NCBI GenBank assembly: GCA_030737875.1
Contig: CM060915.1
Location: forward strand, 905,890,677 to 905,954,676
DNA length: 64,000 bases
Source of the DNA: Allium sativum
Lineage: Eukaryota; Streptophyta; Magnoliopsida; Asparagales; Amaryllidaceae
Reading direction: 5' to 3'
Shown here: positions 12,301 through 23,570 of the stretch, piece after piece
Layout: the number at the start of each line of letters is the position of its first letter
Position numbering within the stretch: the first letter of the stretch is position 1
Made by a program: the position numbers and the translations under genes
Notes under the pieces: generated by a model
Databases searched by the model: none
What the model was told of the DNA's origin: nothing
What the model saw: the letters and a program-made list of their open reading frames with translations, nothing else

Positions 12301-15300
12301 CCTCATTAGTTCCTGGCCGTAAATAGGTAAGAGAATAATTTTCTAAGTATCAACCCCGAAGATCGAAATCAACATCAGATTAACACTCAGAAAATCACTC
12401 AACTCCACTAATCTCCAGTTAGGTTCCAATTCTTATCTTAACTCGTTATCAATCCATTATATTTCACTTATAATCCATTCAATGCTTTTCCACTTTGAAA
12501 ATCTCAATTCGATTCCTTCCATTTCACTTAATTTCATTATTTAGTCTCGCCCAATTAAATCGACGTTATAACTCCACGTCTCTTTTATAATTCTTGTTTA
12601 TAAACTCGGGTTTAATATAAATCCCTTTTATATCTTGATTCTTTTTTACTTAATCTCAATTTTAAGTAAACATTTCATTTAAGATATCGTATTCCCTTAA
12701 ATCTCTTTATAACTTTATTCACAATAACTCAGGTTGTAATATAAAACTCGTTCAAAAATACCATTCACAATTCAACTCGATTCCATTTCAAACTCTGATT
12801 TCTTACTTAAATGAATTTCATTTAAAAGAAATCTCTTAAATAATTATTAATTAAACTATTAATTTTCTTCATCACTAACTATTGTAAAAGTAGTTAAATC
12901 CTTAATTAACTAAAATAAATAATAGTTTATCTCTTAAGTCTAATTAAAAACAAATGTTCGTTAAACTATTTCAATAGGATGATTGAAAATAAACTAATAT
13001 AACTTAATAATCAATCCCAACAAAAGTGTTGACTTAGTCAACCCAAAACACACTTATCTCGTTAACCAACTCTAATTAATTTTCCTTTTAAAATTAATTA
13101 AATTAGTACACTTAACTTTCTCTTGGAAACAATTTGTCCCAACCGTTAACCCTTATGTTAATTCCTACACAATATCTTATAAATCTTATCATCATGAGAA
13201 TTTACTTTATAAACCAGTTCATAATTACTTATAAATTCAATTAATAACAATAAATATTAATTTTATTTTTAATAAACTTTGATTCAAAATCCATCTTTAG
13301 TTATAAAATAAATTTTATAACTTTATTCCAGTTGGTTTACCAGTAAACCCATATTTATAAAACGGTTGATTTTTAAGCCATTTGATGTCATTTACTCAAC
13401 CAATACTGCCCATTACTTAAAAGAAAACAACATTGAATTACAATTCAAAAATCAATAAACAAATCAATCATCTAATTAGGTTGGTCGCAATTCATATAAT
13501 GGTAATATGAAAATAAACAATAAATTTGAGGAATCCAGTTAGATCCCTCCAAACTGTTTTCCCTGCATCCAAATACGTTACCTCAAATAATATTATTCAA
13601 TTCAATAAAAGGATATAATATTCAACAGTGAATAAATAACAGTAATCCAAGCATCCATATTTTAATTTAATACTTTAACTAACAAGGTAAGTTACCTCGT
13701 TTGGAAATAATCGTTAAAAAAATGATTTGATTTCATGTAAATTAAACTAACATTTTTAAATCAACCAATTCATTCAATATATATATAACATTCAGCACTC
13801 AACCAAAGCACACAAAACAAATCCCGACTTATGTAAAATATAAGTGGGTGAAAACTGAGTGAGTTTTACTCGCTTTGGTTTCCATTTTATCGCTACATCG
13901 GTGCGGTTACAGTCAAATTAAACAAATGTTTAATCTAACTGTAAATTCCAGTTGTTTGCATCCCTGTTCAGAACAATTTCAGACCATTGTGCTTGTTTCC
14001 CCAGTTTCGTTGCAAGTTAATTTTTCGTCTCGATTCCAATAACTCAAATAAAAGTAATTTACGTTTAAGTAATACGATTTAGGTTAACTAAATTAACTCC
14101 TTATTCAATATCATAAACGTTAATATTGAGAATTAACTGGTCCATATATTTTACTCCTGTTCAACGTTAATACTTTTTTAGTTTTTTCGCAAGCCTTCTA
14201 TTGGTCTAAGCAACGATTCACGAATCACGTTCTGCCAAGACTTTAACAGATCCTGCTTCTTTTCATGATCTTCACGCACATTATTTCCGAGTCCATAGAC
14301 ATATCACTTTTCGACCCGTTCTTCCCACTAGGTTGAACTGTTTCAAGGCCGGCATGTTTTCATTGGTTATATCTACCATGTACAAAATAAATGTGTCCGA
14401 TTTTATATTGTTTTTCATTCGAACCCACCCTCTTTTCTTCCGCTCATTCTTCATCCCCAATACATATACCCAGCATGCACGACATCACCAGAACCACTCC
14501 CATTTCCAATCATCTTGACCCCATCCAACATCACCAGGCCATGCGCCCTTCCACCGTTGACCTACGATCAACATCCCTCCTCGCCTAATCCCTCCATACA
14601 CCTGCAGTTTACCCAAAACCGCCCCCACTTCAAGCTCATGTTCTGTTCACCGCGGTGAACCATATCAGATCGCCTCCGTTGGATAGGTTCATCTCATTGA
14701 GATGAAGAACTTCGTTGTCAAGAGTTTTGGGGATAGTTGAATAGATTTGGAGATTTAAATGAGTGAGAGGGTGATTTACTATCGTTCGTTATACTGACGG
14801 TAGAGGCGTAAAATTAATTGACTGCGCATAATCAGTTTGACCAATTTTTAGGGTTTCTGGGTTAGTATGGTATTTATACAGAGAGGAAATTAATATAATA
14901 TTAATAAGTTAAACATAGCCACGAGGTATCGTTTAAAAACCACTACATACGATCTCAAATCGAGATGAAACTCGTAATCATAGCATTGAAAAATATTCTA
15001 GACACAATGTGACTGGTTTCGTCGAATTCCGATATCAGTTGTAAAAATCCCTTTATAATTCACATGTGAAAAATCACGCTTTTAAATTTCTTATGGTCAC
15101 ATAATACACCAAATAACTTGAAACTTGAAACACTACAACATCTAACCATTACAGATTCAATAAAATTAGTTTCGCTGAAAATGGAGTTCGTTTGCATATT
15201 GGTTTTCTACTTTACGCGTAAAACAATGCTATTTTGGACACCAAAATAAATAATCTCCAAAATTAACAAACAATATATCTATTCTGACTTTAAACGTCAA

Positions 15301-15617
15301 TACGAATTCAACGGAATTTTTTTCGTAGCTTAATTCAATCGTTATCTCCAGTTATCAATAAATTCATTTTAAAACGAATTAAATATATTAAATTAATTGC
15401 TATAATTGATAATTAATTCCATAGCGACTATTTGAAAACTTGAATTGGACATATCTCACATCTATAACATGAAATCTCCATTTTCCTCTTCCACTAGAAA
15501 ATTATAATCAAATCGATCCGGACGATTATTGTTTCATAGGATCCGACTTATATCGGATCCGGTATATTCAATTGAAGTTCAAATTGTAAATTACGAACTA
15601 CCGCGATGTTACGAGCT

Positions 15618-17833
15618 TGTAACAACCCGAAAATCTGGGCCAGTTTAAAATTTTTATTTTGGCAATTTTAGCGAATTTTGATTATTTAAAATGAATTATT
15701 TTAAATAATATCGACGAGAAATCTATTTTGAATAGAATTCGAACGTATATATTTATACGCGTCGTCGTTAGAATATAAATATTTATATATAATTATAAAG
15801 GGAATTGAAAATGGCGCGGTAGTTCGATAATTCGATTTCAAACTTCAATTGAATGTACCGGGTGCAAAACAATCCGGATTTTAGTGAAACCAAAAATGAT
15901 AGGATCTATTTGAGGATATCTTTCCAACGAATCTGAAAAATCAAGATTTCATAGCGGGAATCTAAAGATATGTCCAGTTGAAAATTCTGAATAGTCGCTA
16001 TGGAATTCAGGCCCTTAAAAATGGGAATTTTGCAAACGACCTCGGATTTCGACGAAATCTGTTTTGTTGGGACCGTATCGTCCCCACATAGCCAGATTTA
16101 TTTTTCTGGAAATTTTTTGAATCAGTTTGTGGCCCCGGCAAATTAAAATGTACGTTCAAATTTGAAAATTAAATGTTTTATACTTTAATTTGAAGAATAA
16201 CTGACTGTAACGGTCGAATTGGCCTACGAAACATATTCCATTGTGTCCGGGATGGGGGTAATTAGCTAGTGGCGACACTCGTTGGGTTTAATTTGAAGTT
16301 CGGATTGAAAAACAAGGATTATCGGAAATAGGATAAAATAAATTAATAAAATAATAAAAATTATATAAATATTTCAACTAAACCCTAACCCTAATCACAT
16401 CTTCAGGCCGCCACTCTCTAAAGCGAACGATTAAAATCGCTTGAATCAATTTCCTCCCGTCATTCGAAATCCACGCAGCAATTCGAGAATCTGAATACAC
16501 GAGATCGAAGGGCGCCTCGAGAGCATCATCTCCAACGGCGGTGATCTGGAGTAGCCGAAGACGATGGCCGGAATCGCCATGGAAAGGCGACGACTTTCGA
16601 GCTGTTTTTGGCACCCTAGGGGACACTGGACTTCTGGGTACTGGGGGCGCAGGAAGCGGCCTCGAAGGCCGATGACGAGGGATGGTCGGATCCGCCTCCG
16701 ATGGGCTGACATGGCGACGGTGGTAGGGTTTTCAGATCGAGCGAATGGGAAGTCGACTTCGGTTATTTCTGGAAGGAGAACGACAGAGTTCCTTCTTCTT
16801 ATTTTTTTTCAAGCAATGAAAGGTATTTTTTTTCTAATTTTATTTACTATAGCAGTTTTATTTAAAATAAACAAAGTGCAGTTTTTTTTTAAAAAAAATG
16901 TACATTGTTTTGGGGAAAAAAAAGGGACATTGTCATAGAAAAATAAATGGTTTTTATATATTAATGTTTAAATTTAAAATATACATGCTTTAAACATAGA
17001 AATACACAAAGCTTTAAAAATAGCGAGGATTAAAAATAGAATTTTTACACATATATTATTGTTTTTAAAATAAAATTTTTATGTATAACATTGAAGTAAA
17101 ACTGAGATGTCTTTGATTTAGAATGATGTTGTAAAATATATATATAACATGGATTTTAAAAAAAAAATATAAAGAGCATGGTTTTAAAAATATAAAAATA
17201 TGATTCTTATATAAGAAAGCGTTATAAAAATATGATTTTTATGTGCATGTAACAATGATAAAAATGTGATTTTTATTTTAAAGACAGCAATATAAAAATG
17301 TGTGATTTTTACATATGTAGTGGCTACGGGCATAGAAAGTGACAAAAGGCGAGAACGACGAAGATTTCTACCTAAGAAGAGTCGTGGAGTTGGATAGCTA
17401 TCTGTGAGAATTTCTCACCTTTCAATTTCTTTTCTAGTTATATATACTAGGATGCAGACGGTGTTTAGTAGCACCCGACACAATCGTCCACAGACCATGG
17501 ACTTGTTTGTTTGATTGCATAAATTGGTTAGATGATTTGATTTGAATTTGGTTGTTTGGTGAATTTGATTGATGTGTGAATGGCGTGGGCCTTCACTAGA
17601 CCGGGGATAAGGCGAGGCCTTGTCCCGTTTCTAGTATCGTGCCGTTATGCCGCCGAAATTTTCTAAAATAAGTTAGATAAATAAAAATATCATTTTATTT
17701 AAAAGAATGAACTGAATAGAAATTCATATGTTGAAATAAAATATTTTGTCGTGTTCTCAACGATAGGGCGTTTCGAACGGTCTGGGTCGGTTTAGCGACT
17801 GGGTCGGACCGAGCGAAATTCCTTCTCGTCACA
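15618..17833 (+). repeat. 5' LTR of element E
   Basis: A TATATAAAT box (16362-16370) is followed within 20 bp by AAACCCTAACCCTAA (16380-16394), a telo-box-like motif, then a markedly GC-rich 400-bp leader (to about 16775) in otherwise AT-rich DNA. Short frames on both strands within this leader (16378-16712 minus, 16564-16938 plus) repeat in the 3' LTR and have no recognisable domain. Confidence 0.9.
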
Positions 17834-17835
17834 TT

Positions 17836-17847
17836 TGGTATCAGAGC
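17836..17847 (+). promoter_or_regulatory. Primer binding site of E (initiator tRNA-Met)
   Basis: TGGTATCAGAGC, the same 12-mer as in A, B and D. Confidence 0.92.
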
Positions 17848-18823
17848 TTTGGTTTACAAAGCTAGAGAATAAGACACATTAGAACCGTACGAAAGAATTC
17901 ATCAGATATTGGATTAGTAATATCCAATGGGAATGACTCGTTGGAGATGGGATCAGTAGTATCCTAGAACGAGTGTGAAGAGTATATTTTTCAAATGAAA
18001 ACAAATTTTGCTTTGAAAATTTAAATCAATTATTCGTATTTGATTATTTATTTATTTTGAATATGGACAATCCAATATATAAAGGTTTTGTATATACGCG
18101 TCATGAACGTATATTCGAAGTTTTAATATACTGGATAGATATAGGATTACACTCTAGTCGCCCGGAGATGATATTGATGATAGCGATCGCATCATCAACA
18201 TTTATGTTCGAGTTTCGAAGGTGTGATTTTCTATATATTTCCATTAGACTGGTGTGAGAACCAAAACTAATATAGCTAGAATTCATTGTTGTGATTTGGC
18301 ATCAAAACATGATTTTCTTTATATATATCAAAGTTATGAATTTCAAATGTTAATTCACTAATTGATTGATGTTTGTGTTGTTTGTTTAATTGTTTGATAA
18401 TTTTGAACCATTATGCCTAATTTGATCAAATATTGAGTTGTATTGAAAATTGGTCGCATTTGCATGCATATACATGTATATCTTTTGAACAGGTCATAGC
18501 AAGGAGGCTAGAGCAGAGAATAAAATTTGTTTGCCCGACAAATAGGTACATGTTTACTACATAATTTACTGTTTTGTTTGGGTGATGATGATTTTATGAG
18601 CCTATTGGCTTTTTCTTTTTCTTTTGAGATCTGAAGGACCGGGGAAGCTATTTGAAATTCCCCGATGCTCCCGGTGCAGGGGAGGTTATGGCGAAATTTT
18701 TCGAAAATTTAGGGTGTTAGCCAAATTTTTGAAATTTTGAAAATTCTCAGAAACTAAAGAGTTGGAGAATGGAAGCCGGATCGAACGTAGAGCTGAATAA
18801 TCAAACCACTTTCGACTTTGTTC

Positions 18824-18858
18824 CTTTTCGGGGACGAAAAGTTTTAAGTTGGGGAGAT
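18824..18858 (+). promoter_or_regulatory. Pre-PPT hairpin and polypurine tract of E
   Basis: CTTTTCG-GGGA-CGAAAAG (18824-18841), a perfect seven-pair stem with GGGA loop, then 17 bp including GGGGAGA before the LTR start at 18859. Confidence 0.85.
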
Positions 18859-21080
18859 TGTAACAACCCGAAAATCTGGGCCAGTTTAAAATTTTTATTT
18901 TGGCAATTTTAGCGAATTTTGATTATTTAAAATGAATTATTTTAAATAATATCGACGAGAAATTTATTTTGAATAGAATTCGAACGTATATATTTATACG
19001 CGTCGTCGTTAGAATATAAATATTTATATATAATTATAAAGGGAATTGAAAATGGCGCGGTAGTTCGATAATTCGATTTCAAACTTCAATTGAATGTACC
19101 GGGTGCAAAACAATCCGGATTTTAGTGAAACCAAAAATGATAGGATCTATTTGAGGATATCTTTCCAAGGAATCTGAAAAATCAAGATTTCATAGCGGGA
19201 ATCTAAAGATATGTCCAGTTGAAAATTCTGAATAGTCGCTATGGTATTCAGGCCCTTAAAAATGGGAATTTTGCAAACGACCTCGGATTTCGACGAAATC
19301 AGTTTTGTTGGGACTGTATCGTCCCCACATAGCCAGATTTATTTTTCGGGAAATTTTTTGTATCAGTTTGTGGCCCCGGCAAATTAAAATGTACGTTCAA
19401 ATTTGAAAATTAAATGTTTTATACTTTAATTTGAAGAATAACTGACTGTAACAGTCGAATTGGCCTACGAAACATATTCCATTGTGTCTGGGATGGGGGT
19501 AATTAGCTAGTGGCGACACTCGTTGGGTTTAATTTGAAGTTCGGATTGAAAAACAAGGATTATCGGAAATAGGATAAAATAAATTAATAAAATAATAAAA
19601 CATATATAAATATTTCAACTAAACCCTAACCCTAATCACATCTTCAGGCCGCCACTCTCTAAAGCGAACGATTAAAATCGCTTGAATCAATTTCCTCCCG
19701 TCATTCGAAATCCACGCAGCAATTCGAGAATCTGAATACACGAGATCGAAGGGCGCCTCGAGAGCATCATCTCCAACGGCGGTGATCTGGAGTAGCCGAA
19801 GACGATGGCCGGAATCGCCATGGAAAGGCGATGACTTTCGAGCAGTTTTTGGAACCCTAGGGGACACCGGACTTCTGGGTACTGGGGGCGCAGGAAGCGG
19901 CCTCGAAGGCCGATGACGAGGGATGGTCGGATCCGCCTCCGATGGGCTGACATGGCGACGGTGGTAGGGTTTTCAGATCGAGCGAATGGGAAGTCGACTT
20001 CGGTTATTTCTGGAAGGAGAACGACAGAGTTCCTTCTTCTTATTTTTTTTCAAGCAATGAAAGGTATTTTTTTTCTAATTTTATTTACTATAGCAGTTTT
20101 ATTTAAAATAAACAAAGTGCAGTTTTTTTTTTTTTTAAAATGTACATTGTTTTGGGGAAAAAAAAAGGGACATTGTCATAGAAAAATAAATGGTTTTTAT
20201 ATATTAATGTTTAAATTTAAAATATACATGCTTTAAACATAGAAATACACAAAGCTTTAAAAATAGCGAGGATTAAAAATAGAATTTTTACACATATATT
20301 ATTGTTTTTAAAATAAAATTTTTATGTATAACATTGAAGTAAAACTGAGATGTCTTTGATTTAGAATGATGTTGTAAAATATATATATATAACATGGATT
20401 TTTTAAAAAAAAAATATAAAGAGCATGGTTTTAAAAATATAAAAATATGATTCTTATATAAGAAAGCGTTATAAAAATATGATTTTTATGTGCATGTAAC
20501 AATGATAAAAATGTGATTTTTATTTTAAAGACAGCAATATAAAAATGTGTGATTTTTACATATGTAGTGGCTACGGGCATAGAAAGTGACAAAAGGCGAG
20601 AACGACGAAGATTTCTACCTAAGAAGAGTCGTGGAGTTGGATAGCTATCTGTGAGAATTTCTCACCTTTCAATTTCTTTTCTAGTTATATATACTAGGAT
20701 GCAGACGGTGTTTAGTAGCACCCGACACAATCGTCCACAGACCATGGACTTGTTTGTTTGATTGCATAAATTGGTTAGATGATTTGATTTGAATTTGGTT
20801 GTTTGGTGAATTTTATTGATGTGTGAATGGCGTGGGCCTTCACTAGACCGGGGATAAGGCGAGGCCTTGTCCCGTTTCTAGTATCGTGCCGTTATGCCGC
20901 CGAAATTTTCTAAAATAAGTTAGATAAATAAAAATATCATTTTATTTAAAAGAATGAACTGAATAGAAATTCATATGTTGAAATAAAATATTTTGTCGTG
21001 TTCTCAACGATAGGGCGTTTCGAACGGTCTGGGTCGGTTTAGCGACTGGGTCGGACCGAGCGAAATTCCTTCTCGTCACA
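18859..21080 (+). repeat. 3' LTR of element E
   Basis: Near-identical to 15618-17833; differences are scattered substitutions and length changes in homopolymer and TA runs. It is followed directly by the GAGCT duplication. Confidence 0.92.
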
Positions 21081-21226
21081 GAGCTCGATTTATAATTATA
21101 AATAAATTAAACGTTCAAACTTCATTTTATAAACTAATTATAAATAATAAATCAATTTCCAAATTCCAAATCAATATTTAATATATTAAATTAAATATCT
21201 GACTACGGAAAATACGGGACGTTACA

Positions 21227-22412
21227 TTCCTTCCTCCTTAAAAGAATTTCGTCCCCGAAATTACTAAGGTAGAAGAAATATTGCAAACCCATTATAATTA
21301 AAAATCCAATTTATCTAAATCAAAACCCATTTCACTATCGTTAATAAAAGTTTCAAAAATATAGAAAATTTTCTAATATATAAAATCCTTGGAAAAATTC
21401 GGCAGTCTCCCATGTACGGAGTGACTTCTGCGATATCGCAGGATCAACGAATATATATACATCAACCCACACGATCGGAAAACAAAATTCCAAAAACCAA
21501 AATTATATTTTTGTGCGTAGGCGTACCTTACACGAGCGTTATTGAGCATACTTGCTCAATTTACAACAATCTGCGCAATCCAAATCAATTCTCATAGCTT
21601 TTTGGTACCTGTACTCAAATTAATTTATCTTGTAAATAATCAACACATAAAATTCTTAAATAATATTTCATTGATGAACAAGAATAACCATATCAATTTT
21701 CAAAATCAAACATATAACATCATTCAGATGCAAAAACAGGATTGAATCTTTCGATTTCAATTCATATGTGATTCCATTTCAAATTACTATACTTGAATTC
21801 ATTCTTTTAAGCTTTCAATTCATTTAACTCCATTAAATTTTTGATTAATTCTATTCAACCATTCTAACATATAATCAACAATCAATCAACAACCAATGCA
21901 CAACCAACTTGACCAAACTAATTGAATTTAGATTCAATATTAATATTTACTTCGTTATCTTCATTTGGATTATCAATCGATTAATATCCGATTGATTTCC
22001 ATAATTATTATTCCTTCTTAACTTCATTCAACCTTGTTAATTCCAATTACATATTCAATTGACTAATTTATTTTCAGTATTAGTTTACTTCTATTAAAAA
22101 ATCCAAATTTCGGTTCATTTTAACTCCAAATTAAAATTCCTATCCACAAATTCCATATGTAAAATCTCTTCGGGTTATATTAAACCATTCAAATTTTTAA
22201 TCCAATTTGAATTCCATTCAAATCAATTAAACTAGTTAATATCTAAATAATTTGATAAAATTATTTATTTTTTATATAAAATTATAATTTGGGCAAAATT
22301 ATTTCATTTACCCTCTTTACAAAACAATATCATGTTAGTTGCCAGTTCAAATATAACTCTTGAACCGATCAAACAACACAATACAAAACATTTGTATAAA
22401 ATCAACAAATAC
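21227..22412 (-). other. Internal region of B, 3' part, with pre-PPT hairpin and PPT
   Basis: Read on the minus strand it ends with AATTTCG-GGGA-CGAAATT (plus-strand 21262-21245) and a purine tract TAAGGAGGAAGGAA directly before the LTR end at 21226. A perfect 14-bp palindrome CTGCGATATCGCAG lies at 21428-21441. The remainder is AT-rich without protein similarity. The perfect D target AATAC is at 22408-22412. Confidence 0.75.
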
Positions 22413-22643
22413 TGTAACACCCCCTATGTTGAATAACTTGTTATAATATAAATCAGGGCAGAATTAAATTTTAGGATCTGAATCAGGGGAAACGGGCTAT
22501 TCCATTGCGTTCGTCTCGGAAAAATACGCGAAATAGAGTCCGAGTTTTCGAAAATCGGAGTCCGTATGACCCAGTTATGGCCCATGTAAGTTTTCAGAAA
22601 ATTCTAAGTTCAAAACAGATTTCAAATTGCATAAATGGAGCTA

Positions 22644-22893
22644 GGCGGGGAAATTCCCGCCACACCCCAAGTCGACTGGGGAGTCGACTTGGGAGTCGAC
22701 ACGACTGGACCCAAGTCGACTGCCCTGTCGACTTGGGAGTCGACACAGGTGGCCAGGCAGTTTTGCCTGGTGCACCATTTGAGTGAATTGGTCAGGTTTT
22801 GGGCTGTGTTTGTGGCTGGTGACGAGATCTGATGGCTCTAAACTAATCTAGGGTTAATCTAAGGGCCTAAACTACATCCTAAATCTATAAATA
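22644..22893 (+). promoter_or_regulatory. LTR promoter module of D, 5' copy
   Basis: An inverted repeat GGCGGG.../...CCCGCC around GAAATT (22644-22661) is followed by six GTCGAC sites at 22671, 22683, 22695, 22715, 22727 and 22739 (spacing 12, 12, 20, 12, 12; 6-bp spacers of differing sequence, 14-bp central spacer). TATAAATA at 22886-22893 follows about 142 bp later. Regulatory role is inferred from position and from conservation with C. Confidence 0.72.
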
Positions 22894-23286
22894 CACCCTA
22901 AGACTACCCTAATCCATACTAAAAATAGATACAACGTCATCATGCCGTCAAAATGCAACTTAGAAGGAGCCTCCATCAATTTTTAGAAGAAGATAGCTTC
23001 TCAAATCAACTCTAGAAACTTAATCTTCTTCATAGGAGTGCTAATCAACAAGTTGTGAGTTTCTGTGCCTTTAGCAAGCAATTGCTAAACTAATTATGAT
23101 AGGATGTAATGAGGTTATGGTTATGAATGTGGATCAATGCAAGTTATGTTATCATATGCTATGTGCTCATGATGTTAGTTATGCAAGTTTTATGTTATAT
23201 GTCCATGATGCTAGTTATGCAAGTTTTATGCTATATGTTCATGATGCTAGTTATGCAAATCATTATGATAAACATTGATCCATTAT

Positions 23287-23570
23287 GACACCATGTTATG
23301 CAAGTTTGGTGTTTGATTATATGCAAGTCCATATATGACATGTTATGCAAGTTTGGTGTTTGATTATATGCAAGTCCATAGATGACATGTTATGCAAGTT
23401 TGGTGTTTGATTATATGCAAGTCCATATATGACATGTTATGCAAGTTTGGTGTTTGATTATATGCAAGTCCATATATGACATGTTATGCAAGTTTGGTGT
23501 TTGATTATATGCAAGTTCATATATGACATGTTATGCAAGTTTGGTGTTTGATTATATGCAAGTAACATGT
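23287..23570 (+). repeat. 47-bp tandem repeat in D 5' LTR, six copies
   Basis: Unit starts GACATGTTATGCAAGTTTGG and ends ...TATATGCAAGTCCATATAT; six near-perfect copies. Each contains two ATGCAAGT motifs, which also recur singly to about 23860. The 3' LTR has five copies. Confidence 0.9.

Larger units (their letters stand above)
17834..18858 (+). other. Non-coding internal region of element E
   Basis: Begins with the tRNA-Met primer site TGGTATCAGAGC (17836-17847) three bases after the LTR. It has no gag or pol similarity. The block 18088-18226 matches A's internal region and contains a perfect stem TTGATGAT/ATCATCAA (18174-18181 with 18191-18198) closing on A plus the self-complementary GCGATCGC. 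Nearby GTATATACG and CGTATATTC (around 18089-18116) can also pair. Confidence 0.8.
15618..21080 (+). mobile_element. LTR element E, non-autonomous, intact ends
   Basis: Complete element with perfect TSD GAGCT (15613-15617 and 21081-21085), LTRs of 2216 and 2222 bp, and only 1025 bp between them. LTRs start TGTAACAACCCG and end CTCGTCACA. The LTR copies look about 99 percent identical, so insertion is recent. There is no gag or pol. It landed in the 3' LTR of B. The ratio of LTR to internal sequence (more than 4:1) is extreme for an LTR retrotransposon. Confidence 0.93.
10697..21226 (-). repeat. 3' LTR of element B (interrupted by E; left end outside window)
   Basis: 10697-15617 plus 21086-21226 align throughout with 34531-39694. 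The outer end reads GGGACGTTACA on the plus strand, i.e. TGTAACGTCCC in element sense. A minus-strand TATAAATACC (14878-14869) is followed by AAACCCTAA and a GC-richer leader of about 14500-14850. Open frames here (such as 10934-11284 and 14333-14588) are LTR sequence with no recognisable product. Confidence 0.85.

Noticed and set aside
16378..16938. Overlapping open frames on both strands in a GC-rich block, repeated at 19619-20236
   Set aside because: Duplicate because they lie in both LTRs of E; no recognisable protein, and the frames change between copies through small indels.
22505..22832. Open frames of 93 and 65 codons repeated at 30846-31179
   Set aside because: They span the GTCGAC array and promoter region of D's LTRs; repetitive, upstream of the TATA box, no protein similarity.
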